Assembly (NCBI GenBank): GCA_905209725.1
Contig: CAJLTZ010000039.1
Coordinates: 1 to 21,762 of the forward strand
Source of the DNA: an uncultured Muribaculaceae bacterium
GTDB taxonomy: Bacteria > Bacteroidota > Bacteroidia > Bacteroidales > Muribaculaceae
Direction: 5' to 3'
Length of the DNA stretch: 21,762 bases
In this document: piece after piece, positions 15,608 to 21,762 of the stretch
Numbering within the stretch: position 1 is the first letter of the stretch
Layout: every line of letters begins with the position of its first letter
Made by a program: the position numbers and the translations under genes
The notes under the pieces: generated by a model
What the model was told of the DNA's origin: nothing
Database searches by the model: none
The model's input: only the letters and a program-made list of their open reading frames with translations

Positions 15608-16680
15608 TATCAGATAGCAAAGGGTGCAGATCACGTCGCATGCCCGCCGAATGGGAATCGTGCGAGGGAATTCTTCTTGCTCTCCCGCACTCGGCTTCCG
15701 ACTGGGCGCCGATTCTTCAGGATGCAATAGACCAGTACCGCCGCCTTATAAAAGCTTTTGTGGAAGCGGGGGAGAAGTGCGTGGTGCTTGCCAATGATGC
15801 CGCGCAGGCCTGGATTGACCTTGAGGGAATTCCCATGGAGCATGTCACCATCGTAGAAATGCCCATCAACGATACCTGGACTCGCGACTACGGCCCTATC
15901 GCCGCGATGCGCGACGAACGCCTACGCGCCATCGACTTTGGTTTTAACGGATGGGGACTCAAATTCCCGGCATTCAACGACAATCTTGTCAACCTCCGCA
16001 TGCGCGAGCGATTTATGGTGATGCCAGACACATATCGCAATTGCCGCAGTTTCATTCTCGAAGGAGGCTCAATCGACACCGACGGTCAGGGCACTTTGCT
16101 CACCACTTCCCATTGTCTGCTTTCTCCCAATCGCAACGGCAGTATGTCGAAAAGCGAGATTGCAGGAGTGCTTGAGTCGGAACTCGGAGCGGAACATATC
16201 CTCTGGCTTGATTATGGAGCGCTCGAGGGAGACGACACCGACTCCCATATCGACACTCTTTGTCGAATGGCCCCAGGCAACTGTATCCTCTTTACCGGCT
16301 GCCGCGACATGGACGACCCTCATTTCGAGGATTTGCTCAAGATGCGCGCGCAGCTCACAGCCTTCCGCAATATGCAGGGAGAACCGTTCAATCTTATTGA
16401 ACTTCCACTACCCGCGCCGCAATACGATGAAGATGGCAGTCGCCTGCCGGCCACATATGCCAATTATCTCGTCACCGAGCGCAACCTCTTCATGCCCGTA
16501 TACTCCATGCCTCTTTCCGCCAAGGATATTCTGGCAATCAACACGGTGAAAATCGCATTCCCGGAGCATCAGGTGATTCCTGTAGACTGCCGTGTGCTGC
16601 TTCGCCAGCACGGCTCCCTCCATTGCTCCACAATGCAATTGCCTGCCAATCTTCTTAACTCCACTGTCTATGAACACTGA
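15604..16680 (+). CDS. aguA: Agmatine deiminase
   Basis: It hydrolyses agmatine to N-carbamoylputrescine and ammonia in the cytoplasm. The 358-residue protein has the pentein-fold signature residues: TWTRDYGP (Asp95), FILEGGSID (Glu153), DSHIDTLCR (His215), and the catalytic Cys341 in QHGSLHCSTMQ. The FNGWGLKF stretch (114-121) is typical of the family. Bacterial members are about 340-380 residues. The gene for the next enzyme, AguB, overlaps its end by 11 nt. The arginine decarboxylase that would supply agmatine is not in the window. Confidence 0.95.
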   Translation: MISDSKGCRSRRMPAEWESCEGILLALPHSASDWAPILQDAIDQYRRLIKAFVEAGEKCVVLANDAAQAWIDLEGIPMEHVTIVEMPINDTWTRDYGPIAAMRDERLRAIDFGFNGWGLKFPAFNDNLVNLRMRERFMVMPDTYRNCRSFILEGGSIDTDGQGTLLTTSHCLLSPNRNGSMSKSEIAGVLESELGAEHILWLDYGALEGDDTDSHIDTLCRMAPGNCILFTGCRDMDDPHFEDLLKMRAQLTAFRNMQGEPFNLIELPLPAPQYDEDGSRLPATYANYLVTERNLFMPVYSMPLSAKDILAINTVKIAFPEHQVIPVDCRVLLRQHGSLHCSTMQLPANLLNSTVYEH

Positions 16681-17566
16681 AAAACGCCGGCTGCAGGTAG
16701 GAATAGTGCAGCACTCGTTTACCGATGATATTGACGCCAACCGCGCCCGCAACCTAGCCGCCATCGAGAGCCTTGCCGCTGATGGCGCCCAGTTGGTGGT
16801 GCTCTCTGAATTGCATGACTCCCTCTATTTCTGCCAGACGGAAGATGTGGATAATTTCAACCTCGCCGAGGAGATTCCGAGCAGTTTCACCGACTTCTAC
16901 GCCGATGCCGCCGCCGCCAATGAAGTGGTGATTGTGACAAGCCTGTTTGAGCGCCGTGCGCCTGGCCTTTATCACAACACGGCCATTGTGTTTGACACTG
17001 ACGGATCCATGGCCGGAAAGTACCGCAAAATGCACATTCCCGATGATCCCGGTTTCTATGAGAAATTCTATTTCGCGCCTGGCGACCTCGGTTTTGAGCC
17101 GATTCAGACCTCTTTAGGTAAGTTAGGGGTGCTTGTATGCTGGGATCAGTGGTATCCCGAAGCAGCGCGCCTTATGGCTCTGAAAGGGGCAGAAATTCTG
17201 ATCTATCCTACTGCCATCGGTTGGAATCCCGACGATGATGCTGACGAGAAAGAGCGTCAGCTCGACGCGTGGATCACCGTCCAGCGGTCGCATGCCGTTG
17301 CCAATGGGGTGCCTGTGGTAAGCGTAAACCGCTGTGGATTTGAGGAAGACCCATCATCTCAGACATCCGGCATTGATTTCTGGGGTTCGAGTTTTGTTGC
17401 CGGTCCGCAAGGGGAGGTCCTGTTCATGACCCCCACGAATACAGCCGCTGAGCAAGTGGTGGAAGTGGATCTCTCGCGCTCTGAAAATGTGCGTCGTTGG
17501 TGGCCCTACCTTCGCGACCGCCGCATTGACGCCTACGCCGGCCTCACCTCCCGCTTCCTCGACTAA
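16670..17566 (+). CDS. aguB: N-carbamoylputrescine amidase
   Basis: This nitrilase-superfamily enzyme cleaves N-carbamoylputrescine to putrescine, carbon dioxide and ammonia. From the ATG at 16670 it is 298 residues, the usual size. A longer frame from 16592 would lie inside aguA and add a Cys-rich leader unlike the family. The Glu-Lys-Cys triad is visible: Glu47 in LVVLSELHDS, Lys120 in YRKMHIPDD, and Cys157 in GVLVCWDQWYPE. It overlaps aguA by 11 nt, giving a two-step agmatine-to-putrescine unit. Its TAA stop directly abuts the long palindrome at 17567. Confidence 0.95.
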   Translation: MNTEKRRLQVGIVQHSFTDDIDANRARNLAAIESLAADGAQLVVLSELHDSLYFCQTEDVDNFNLAEEIPSSFTDFYADAAAANEVVIVTSLFERRAPGLYHNTAIVFDTDGSMAGKYRKMHIPDDPGFYEKFYFAPGDLGFEPIQTSLGKLGVLVCWDQWYPEAARLMALKGAEILIYPTAIGWNPDDDADEKERQLDAWITVQRSHAVANGVPVVSVNRCGFEEDPSSQTSGIDFWGSSFVAGPQGEVLFMTPTNTAAEQVVEVDLSRSENVRRWWPYLRDRRIDAYAGLTSRFLD

Positions 17567-17725
17567 GACCCCATCCCACAAAAAATGTTAACGCAGGTTC
17601 GACCGCTTTTTGCGCATCTCAGCCAAGTCTCATCGGTCACGATGCCCGCATCGCTCCCTCTTCAACTTGCTGAGCTGCATCAAAAATCGGTCGCCCCTGC
17701 ATTAACATTTTTATGGGATGGGGTC
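17567..17725. repeat. Long palindromic (MITE-like) element after aguB
   Basis: Arms 17567-17622 and 17670-17725 are 56 bp each and pair over most of their length, starting GACCCCATCCCA and ending TGGGATGGGGTC. A further CAAGT/ACTTG pair (17624-17628, 17665-17669) extends the stem, and the loop carries a small GATGC/GCATC hairpin (17641-17652). A TAA triplet flanks it on both sides (17564-17566, 17726-17728), possibly a 3-bp target duplication; the left TAA is the aguB stop codon. Part of the same element is at 1-51. It encodes nothing visible and could act as a terminator. Confidence 0.72.
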
Positions 17726-17805
17726 TAAAAGCATGCTATGTTGGCGTGAACGTTAGGGCCTTCTTGGTTGTTTTTATTCTGAAGGACACACTAAAACATG
17801 TTATT

Positions 17806-18060
17806 ATGGATTTTAATGAATTGAAAAAGAAGGCCGAAGATTTCGCCAACGACCCCAAAGTTAAAGAAACTGTAGAGAAAGGAAAAGAGTATGTTGCTCA
17901 GGGAGTGGCAAAGGGAAAAGACTGGATTGAAAACGGCAAAGGCAAGGAATATCTCGACAAAGGCAAAGAGGCTCTTGCTCATGGCAAGGACAAACTCGAG
18001 GATTTCGTAAGCGAGAAGACCGATGGCAAAGGCGTTCTCGGCTTCGGCAAAAAGGAATAG
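17806..18060 (+). CDS. Small lysine-rich amphipathic repeat protein
   Basis: From the ATG at 17806 this is 84 residues. A longer frame from 17713 would begin inside the palindromic element and is less likely. The sequence is almost all K, E, D, G and A with regular hydrophobic spacing. KGK or GKGK recurs about every 8-11 residues (KGKEYVA, KGKDWIE, GKGKEYLD, KGKEALA), giving imperfect tandem repeats that would form a long amphipathic helix. The end, FVSEKTDGKG, recalls small Rv0909/MT0933-type proteins, and the repeats recall LEA-like or YtxH-like stress proteins; neither match is certain. No toxin gene adjoins it. An insertion sequence lies 13 bp after its stop codon. Confidence 0.7.
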   Translation: MDFNELKKKAEDFANDPKVKETVEKGKEYVAQGVAKGKDWIENGKGKEYLDKGKEALAHGKDKLEDFVSEKTDGKGVLGFGKKE

Positions 18061-18109
18061 AGCAGCACTAATAACGCGAGTTCGGGATAAGAAAAACCCT
18101 AAAAAAGTC

Positions 18110-18143
18110 GAATCGGCAGCTTGAAAAAGTTGCCGATTCTTTT
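18110..18143 (+). terminator. Terminator inside the left end of the insertion sequence
   Basis: GAATCGGCAGCTT (18110-18122) and AAGTTGCCGATTC (18127-18139) form a 13-bp stem with one G-U pair and a GAAA tetraloop, followed by TTTT. It stands upstream of the transposase gene, so it would stop transcripts entering from outside the element. It may also serve as the terminator of the small gene ending at 18060. Confidence 0.82.
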
Positions 18144-18172
18144 GGCAATAACACTGATATTTAGTAATTTAG
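18140..18172 (+). promoter_or_regulatory. Transposase promoter
   Basis: TTTTG (18140-18144), 20 bp, then TAATTTAG (18165-18172), one mismatch from TAnnTTTG. The -33 element shares its T run with the terminator just before it. The predicted leader to the ATG at 18199 is about 20 nt. Confidence 0.5.
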
Positions 18173-18198
18173 AGGTACCAAACAATAAATACTATATC

Positions 18199-19119
18199 AT
18201 GATTACCGAGAGTAAAGTTACTGAAATTTTCTGTATTGCCGATGATTTTTGCAAAGAATTTGAAGTAGAGATGTCGAGGAATGCCATTCCCTCTTCTCCG
18301 GATGCCCCGAAACGCCGCAGAAAGCGCATGATGTCCGATGCGGAGGTCATAACGATCCTGATCTGTTTCCACTTCAACACCTACCGCAACTTCAAGCATT
18401 ACTATCTGTCATGCGTGTGCGGACAGTGGAAGCATCTGTTCCCGCGCCGTTTCTCATACAACCGTTTTGTGGAAATCATGCCTCGTTGCTTCGTTGCGCT
18501 GACAATGTTCCTCCGTCTTGCCTGCTTCGGAAAATGCACCGGCATCAGTTTCGTTGACAGCACCTGCATCCCGGTAGTACACAACAAGCGGGAATTCAGC
18601 ATGAAAGTATTCAAGGGTATCGCGGCCAAGGGCAAGAGTACCATGGGATGGTACGTGGGCTTCAAACTGCATCTTCTCTGCAATGAAAAGGGCGAACTGG
18701 TGAATTTTGTGCTGACACGCGCCAATGTGGATGACCGTCAGGAGACTGTAATTGACACGCTGACTGACAAGGTGTTCGGCAAGCTGTACGCCGACAAGGG
18801 ATATATTTCGCAATCCCTTTTCGGACATCTGTGGGACAACGGAGTCCATATCGTGACAGGGCTGCGATCCAATATGAAACAGCGTCTGATGCCTCTCTAC
18901 GACAAGATAATGCTCCGTAAGAGAAGCATCATCGAGTCAATCAACGACATGCTCAAGAATGTGGCCCAGCTGGTGCATTCCCGTCACCGGAGCGTTCATA
19001 ATTTCATCATGAACCTGCTTGCGGCAATGGGTGCATACTGCTTCTTTTCCACAAAGCCCGAAGTCAATTTCGATTACGATGTGCCTGAGTCAAACGGGCA
19101 ACTCGTCCTCTGGCAATAA
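18199..19119 (+). CDS. IS982-family DDE transposase
   Basis: The 306-residue transposase starts at the ATG at 18199. An upstream in-frame start at 18121 lies within the terminator hairpin and adds a spurious hydrophobic leader. The DDE triad is visible as Asp120 in SFVDSTCIPV, Asp199 in YADKGYIS and Glu246 in KRSIIESIND, as in the IS982 family. YRNFKHYYL and FPRRFSYNRFVEIMP in the N-terminal third are typical. The length (about 290-310) and the single-frame layout also match. The gene is intact, so the element may still transpose. Confidence 0.93.
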   Translation: MITESKVTEIFCIADDFCKEFEVEMSRNAIPSSPDAPKRRRKRMMSDAEVITILICFHFNTYRNFKHYYLSCVCGQWKHLFPRRFSYNRFVEIMPRCFVALTMFLRLACFGKCTGISFVDSTCIPVVHNKREFSMKVFKGIAAKGKSTMGWYVGFKLHLLCNEKGELVNFVLTRANVDDRQETVIDTLTDKVFGKLYADKGYISQSLFGHLWDNGVHIVTGLRSNMKQRLMPLYDKIMLRKRSIIESINDMLKNVAQLVHSRHRSVHNFIMNLLAAMGAYCFFSTKPEVNFDYDVPESNGQLVLWQ

Positions 19120-19268
19120 ACACCAACGGTTAATGAATCAGGCGACCCGGTAGAATCGCCCAATAACTTATGACTCTTTGCGGACATGCCCTTGGGACTT
19201 GCGTTATCCCGAACTCGCGTTAATAGAGCTCCATCCATGAAGTTGTAATTGAATAGATTCAAATTATA

Positions 19269-19306
19269 AAAAATCAGCGCCCACGTTTTCGGAGGCGCTG
19301 ATTTTT
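19269..19306. terminator. Bidirectional terminator between the insertion sequence and nfnB
   Basis: AAAAATCAGCGCC (19269-19281) and GGCGCTGATTTTT (19294-19306) form a 13-bp stem with a 12-nt loop and T tracts on both strands. It ends nfnAB transcripts arriving on the minus strand and any transcript leaving the insertion sequence on the plus strand. Confidence 0.85.
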
Positions 19307-19322
19307 ATTTCGATGAATTCAC

Positions 19323-19351
19323 AATCATCAATCATCAATCATCAATCCATC
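19323..19351. repeat. Short tandem repeat at the nfnB stop codon
   Basis: Three perfect copies of AATCATC (19323-19343) are followed by an imperfect copy AATCCATC (19344-19351) that runs into the nfnB stop codon (TCA at 19350-19352 on the plus strand). A slippage-prone tract, outside the reading frame except at the edge. Confidence 0.6.
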
Positions 19352-20858
19352 AGAGTCTGATGTCCCCCATGGCCTCTTCGAAAGCCTTGGCCATTGATGC
19401 AGCGGCGCGACGGCCGTCGCCCATCGCCTGGATCACGGTGGCCGGCCCATGCACGATGTCGCCCCCGGCATATATGGCCGGTACGGAGGAGCGCATCGAA
19501 TCGCTGTCGACCAGAATTTCACCCTTGCGCGACATTTCAAGACCCTCTGGAAGGACAGGAGGATTGGCAAAGTATCCAACACTTACCACCACGAGGTCCA
19601 CATCAATTGTCTCCCAGTCATCCTCCACAGGCACAGGGCTGCGGCGTCCGCTCTCATCGGGTTCGCCAAGGCGCATTTTCTGAAGCACCATGCTCTTGAG
19701 ATATCCCTTGTCGTCGGCAAGATATTCTACAGGATTACAGAGTGTCATAAATTTCACGCCCTCCTCTTTGGCGTGGCGTATCTCCTCAAGACGTGCAGGC
19801 ATCTCCTCCTGACTGCGGCGATAAATGATCATGGATGTTTCGGCACCCATGCGCACAGCGGCTCTCACAGCGTCAATTGCAGTGTTGCCGCCACCTATCA
19901 CAGCCACGCGCTTACCTTTTAGTTCCACATTCGTGTTGCCGAAAATACGCGGCCCGAGCAGGTTTTGGCGGATAAGGTATTCATTGGCGGTCATCACGCC
20001 GGGAAGGTTCTCGCCGGGAATTCCCATGAAGCGCGGTTTGCCGGCGCCTGTGGCAAGGTATATGCCTTTGTAGCCCTGCTGATGAAGGTCCTCATAGGTG
20101 AGGGTATGGCCTATGTAGCAGTCGGTCACGAATTCCACACCCATATCCTTTAGCTTGCAGATCTCATGATCCACAATGAAATTGGGCAGACAGAATTCGG
20201 GGATGCCGTATTTAAGCACACCGCCTAATTGGCTGAGCGCCTCAAAAACGGTGACCTTATATCCGCGCATGCACATGTCGCCGGCAAAGGCGAGTCCGGA
20301 TGGTCCGGAACCGACCACTGCCACCTTTATAGGAAAGAACTGGCGGTTATGACGATTTGTGGCCGGGCAGTCGTCGCCCATACCCGGGGCGCGGTATTGG
20401 TCCACATTGTCGGTGATGTTGCGCTCGAAGTCGGCAGCATATCTTTCCAGATCGCCGATGGCCACCGGGCGCTTCTTCATCTTATTATATATGCATCCGG
20501 CTTCGCACTGCTTTTCCTGCGGGCATACACGGCCACACACGGCGGGAAGCACGGTGGTGCGATTGAGCACACGCATGGCCTCCGGGAAATTGCGGCGTTC
20601 GATGTTCTTGATGAATCCGGGAATGTCGTTATGCACGGGGCAGCCCTTGATGCAGCCCGGGTCGGGACAGTCGAGGCAGCGTCGCGACTCGAGAAGGGCC
20701 TGGTCGTAGCTGAGGCCTTCGCTCACTTCCCTTTGAGAATGTATACGCCATGCGGCGTCAAGTTCCGGCATTTTGACGCGCGGAATTGCTGTGCGTTCCT
20801 TGGCTGTCATTTCGGCGCGAAGCTTCACGCGCCATTCTTCCTCTCTGTCGCTTCTCAT
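19350..20858 (-). CDS. nfnB: NfnB-type large subunit of ferredoxin-NADP oxidoreductase (glutamate synthase small-subunit family)
   Basis: The 502-residue flavoprotein probably pairs with NfnA, encoded just upstream, to couple NADH and ferredoxin with NADP(H) by electron bifurcation. An N-terminal segment holds Cys61, 64, 69, 73 and Cys108, 112, 118, 122 for two [4Fe-4S] clusters. The FAD site is VVGSGPSGLAFAG (181-193), and a second nucleotide site VAVIGGGNTAIDAVRAA lies near 320. SVPAIYAGGDIVHGPATVIQAMGDGR near the end is the usual flavin-binding GD motif. It is longer than typical (about 460-480), partly from an N-terminal extension. Similar proteins are named GltD or SudA; the NfnA partner and absence of a GltB gene favour Nfn. 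Start and NfnA stop overlap as ATGA. Confidence 0.87.
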   Translation of the reverse strand: MRSDREEEWRVKLRAEMTAKERTAIPRVKMPELDAAWRIHSQREVSEGLSYDQALLESRRCLDCPDPGCIKGCPVHNDIPGFIKNIERRNFPEAMRVLNRTTVLPAVCGRVCPQEKQCEAGCIYNKMKKRPVAIGDLERYAADFERNITDNVDQYRAPGMGDDCPATNRHNRQFFPIKVAVVGSGPSGLAFAGDMCMRGYKVTVFEALSQLGGVLKYGIPEFCLPNFIVDHEICKLKDMGVEFVTDCYIGHTLTYEDLHQQGYKGIYLATGAGKPRFMGIPGENLPGVMTANEYLIRQNLLGPRIFGNTNVELKGKRVAVIGGGNTAIDAVRAAVRMGAETSMIIYRRSQEEMPARLEEIRHAKEEGVKFMTLCNPVEYLADDKGYLKSMVLQKMRLGEPDESGRRSPVPVEDDWETIDVDLVVVSVGYFANPPVLPEGLEMSRKGEILVDSDSMRSSVPAIYAGGDIVHGPATVIQAMGDGRRAAASMAKAFEEAMGDIRL

Positions 20859-21616
20859 ACAAATAAGTTCTGTCGATTGTATAATTGGTCGAAATCCACC
20901 TCGTGGGCATTAAAGATCGGGCCGTCGGTGCATGTCTGCTTTCTCTCTCCGTTCACTATCACCCTGCAAATGCCGCAGAGGCCGATGCCATCAATCATCA
21001 GCATATTGAGCACGCAGTCGGCAGGAATCTCCAGACGTTTGCATTCCTTTGCCACTCGCTTCATCATCAGCGACGGTCCGGCCATCACCACGCGGTCGAT
21101 CTTATGGGCGCCAAGCTGCTGCTCCACCACTTCCACCAGATTGGCATCGGTCACGGTGATAACCTCCTTGCATTCCTGATCGATTTCGGGAAGCAGACAT
21201 TTTGTGCGTGATGATTCCTCCGACAATACGGCCACAATTCTGCAGCCCGCGGCGCGCGATGCCTGGATAAGTGGCAGGAGGGAAACCACTCCTGAACCAT
21301 CGCCGAAAAAAAGAATGTTCTTGTTCTTTTCGATTACAGCCGGATGGCCGAGGGGGCCGAGAAGATGGGGGAGAGGTTCGCCGGGATGGATTATCCTCAG
21401 AATCTCTTCCAGCCCTGCTGCACGATGGATGATGATGTCAATCACCCCTTTCTCAGCATCGGAGGAGATCACAGAGAAGGGAATTCTCACACCATCCTCC
21501 TTGAATTTCACTATTACAAAATTTCCGGGTTGCGACTTGGAAGCAATCTCCGGATTATAGATTGTCACCCTGGCAGTGCGTTCCGAATATGGCGACACTT
21601 TTACAATCTCGTTCAT
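20855..21616 (-). CDS. nfnA: NfnA-type small subunit, FAD/[2Fe-2S] protein
   Basis: From the ATG at 21616 the protein is 253 residues; a longer frame to 21682 would run through the hairpin upstream and is rejected. It has the ferredoxin-reductase fold of the PyrK/SudB/NfnA group: RIPFS (44-48) contacts FAD, and FFGDGSGVVSLLPL (103-116) binds the nucleotide. The iron-sulfur segment reads MIDGIGLCGICRV with a last Cys229: Asp209, Cys214, Cys217, Cys229. PyrK proteins carry Cys at the first place; Asp there is the NfnA arrangement as I recall it from the Thermotoga structure. It is expected to take NADH as substrate and pass electrons to NfnB. It is first in the operon and coupled to nfnB. Confidence 0.88.
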   Translation of the reverse strand: MNEIVKVSPYSERTARVTIYNPEIASKSQPGNFVIVKFKEDGVRIPFSVISSDAEKGVIDIIIHRAAGLEEILRIIHPGEPLPHLLGPLGHPAVIEKNKNILFFGDGSGVVSLLPLIQASRAAGCRIVAVLSEESSRTKCLLPEIDQECKEVITVTDANLVEVVEQQLGAHKIDRVVMAGPSLMMKRVAKECKRLEIPADCVLNMLMIDGIGLCGICRVIVNGERKQTCTDGPIFNAHEVDFDQLYNRQNLFV

Positions 21617-21622
21617 GGTATT

Positions 21623-21668
21623 AAAAAATATTCGGGGAGGATGTGGCCTATCCACATCCTCCCCGAAT
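21623..21668 (-). terminator. Terminator-like hairpin in the nfnA leader (possible attenuator)
   Basis: TTCGGGGAGGATGTGG (21631-21646) and CCACATCCTCCCCGAA (21652-21667) make a perfect 16-bp stem with a CCTAT loop, extended by one A-T pair (21630 with 21668). On the minus strand it is followed by TTTTTT at 21628-21623, then by AATACC and the nfnA ATG. The structure is a strong intrinsic terminator, but it lies after the apparent nfnA promoter, so it may regulate nfnAB as well as end the preceding gene. Confidence 0.78.
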
Positions 21669-21670
21669 TG

Positions 21671-21701
21671 CAAAATTAACAAATATTTTCAATCCGCCAA
21701 A
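21671..21701 (-). promoter_or_regulatory. Promoter upstream of nfnA-nfnB
   Basis: On the minus strand TTTG (21701-21698), 19 bp, then TAATTTTG (21678-21671), an exact fit to the Bacteroidetes pattern. Transcription would begin at about 21664-21666, essentially at the foot of the hairpin at 21631-21667. Confidence 0.65.
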
Positions 21702-21762
21702 TTATTTGTTACTGTTCAGCAGACGCGTTGAGGTAGTCTTTCCGAGATAAAAAGCCTTCTGC
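21702..21762 (-). CDS. C-terminal end of an unidentified gene (cut by window edge)
   Basis: On the minus strand an open frame enters at the window edge and ends at TAA (21704-21702), with last residues KAFYLGKTTSTRLLNSNK. A second frame, ending at 21709 with ...RKDYLNASAEQ, is also open, and 60 bases are too few to decide. The first is preferred for its basic, natural-looking tail. The promoter and hairpin for nfnA follow directly. The protein is not identified. Confidence 0.35.
   Translation of the reverse strand, partial: QKAFYLGKTTSTRLLNSNK

Larger units (their letters stand above)
18074..19220 (+). mobile_element. IS982-family insertion sequence
   Basis: The element is 1147 bp, bounded by perfect 17-bp inverted repeats starting ACGCGAGTTCGGGATAA (18074-18090, and reverse complement at 19204-19220). 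A 5-bp direct repeat TAATA flanks it (18069-18073 and 19221-19225), as expected of a target duplication. It holds one intact transposase gene. The near-perfect ends and open frame suggest a recent, possibly active insertion. The target is non-coding DNA between the small repeat protein and the nfn operon. Confidence 0.88.

Noticed and set aside
17713..17805. Earlier start for the small lysine-rich protein
   Set aside because: It would begin inside the palindromic element and add a hydrophobic stretch unlike the rest of the protein.
19350..20858. True glutamate synthase small subunit (gltD)
   Set aside because: No large-subunit gene is nearby, and the coupled upstream partner is an NfnA/SudB-type protein; sulfide dehydrogenase remains an alternative name.
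20229..21179. Open frame of 316 codons on the plus strand across nfnB and nfnA
   Set aside because: It runs antisense through two conserved, coupled genes and shows no domain.

Overview
This 21.8 kb window looks like chromosomal DNA from a Bacteroidales bacterium, most likely near the gut family Muribaculaceae (an inference, from protein flavour and gene order only). Pointers are the RprX/RprY-type two-component pair, the DUF4290-murA-rimM order, the serC-serA pair, an Asp-type MurA, and promoters fitting the Bacteroidetes pattern (TTTG, 19-21 bp, TAnnTTTG) rather than -35/-10 boxes.

Layout. 1-487: palindromic repeats, a tRNA-Ala(GGC) with a clear promoter, and a terminator-like hairpin. 488-3095: an Eis-like GNAT acetyltransferase, an 0.8 kb very AT-rich non-coding stretch, and a Cro/C1-type regulator with its own promoter. 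3099-5588: REP-like repeats, then rprX-rprY on the minus strand. 5853-7067: a lipoprotein of the clostripain (C11) peptidase family. 7201-9218: serC-serA (serine biosynthesis) on the minus strand. 9582-10868: a short malic enzyme without the phosphotransacetylase domain.

11051-17566: eight tightly packed plus-strand genes, most of them overlapping: DUF4290 protein, murA, rimM, a small acidic protein, an OmpA-domain protein, an L,D-transpeptidase lipoprotein, agmatine deiminase and N-carbamoylputrescine amidase. The run joins cell-wall synthesis and remodelling, ribosome maturation and putrescine synthesis. A long palindromic element sits directly on the stop codon of the last gene. Then come a small lysine-rich repeat protein and an intact IS982-family insertion sequence. 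19350-21616: nfnA-nfnB (electron-bifurcating ferredoxin-NADP oxidoreductase) on the minus strand, preceded by a promoter followed by a terminator-like hairpin. The window ends in the tail of another minus-strand gene.

No phage, CRISPR, secretion or defence system is visible. The less ordinary content is in the non-coding DNA (two dispersed palindromic repeat families, one with compensatory base changes between copies; a perfect operator-like palindrome at rprX; a possible attenuator at nfnA), in active-site substitutions (MurA Cys to Asp, SerA His to Lys, NfnA Cys to Asp), and in the translational coupling of an L,D-transpeptidase to putrescine biosynthesis.
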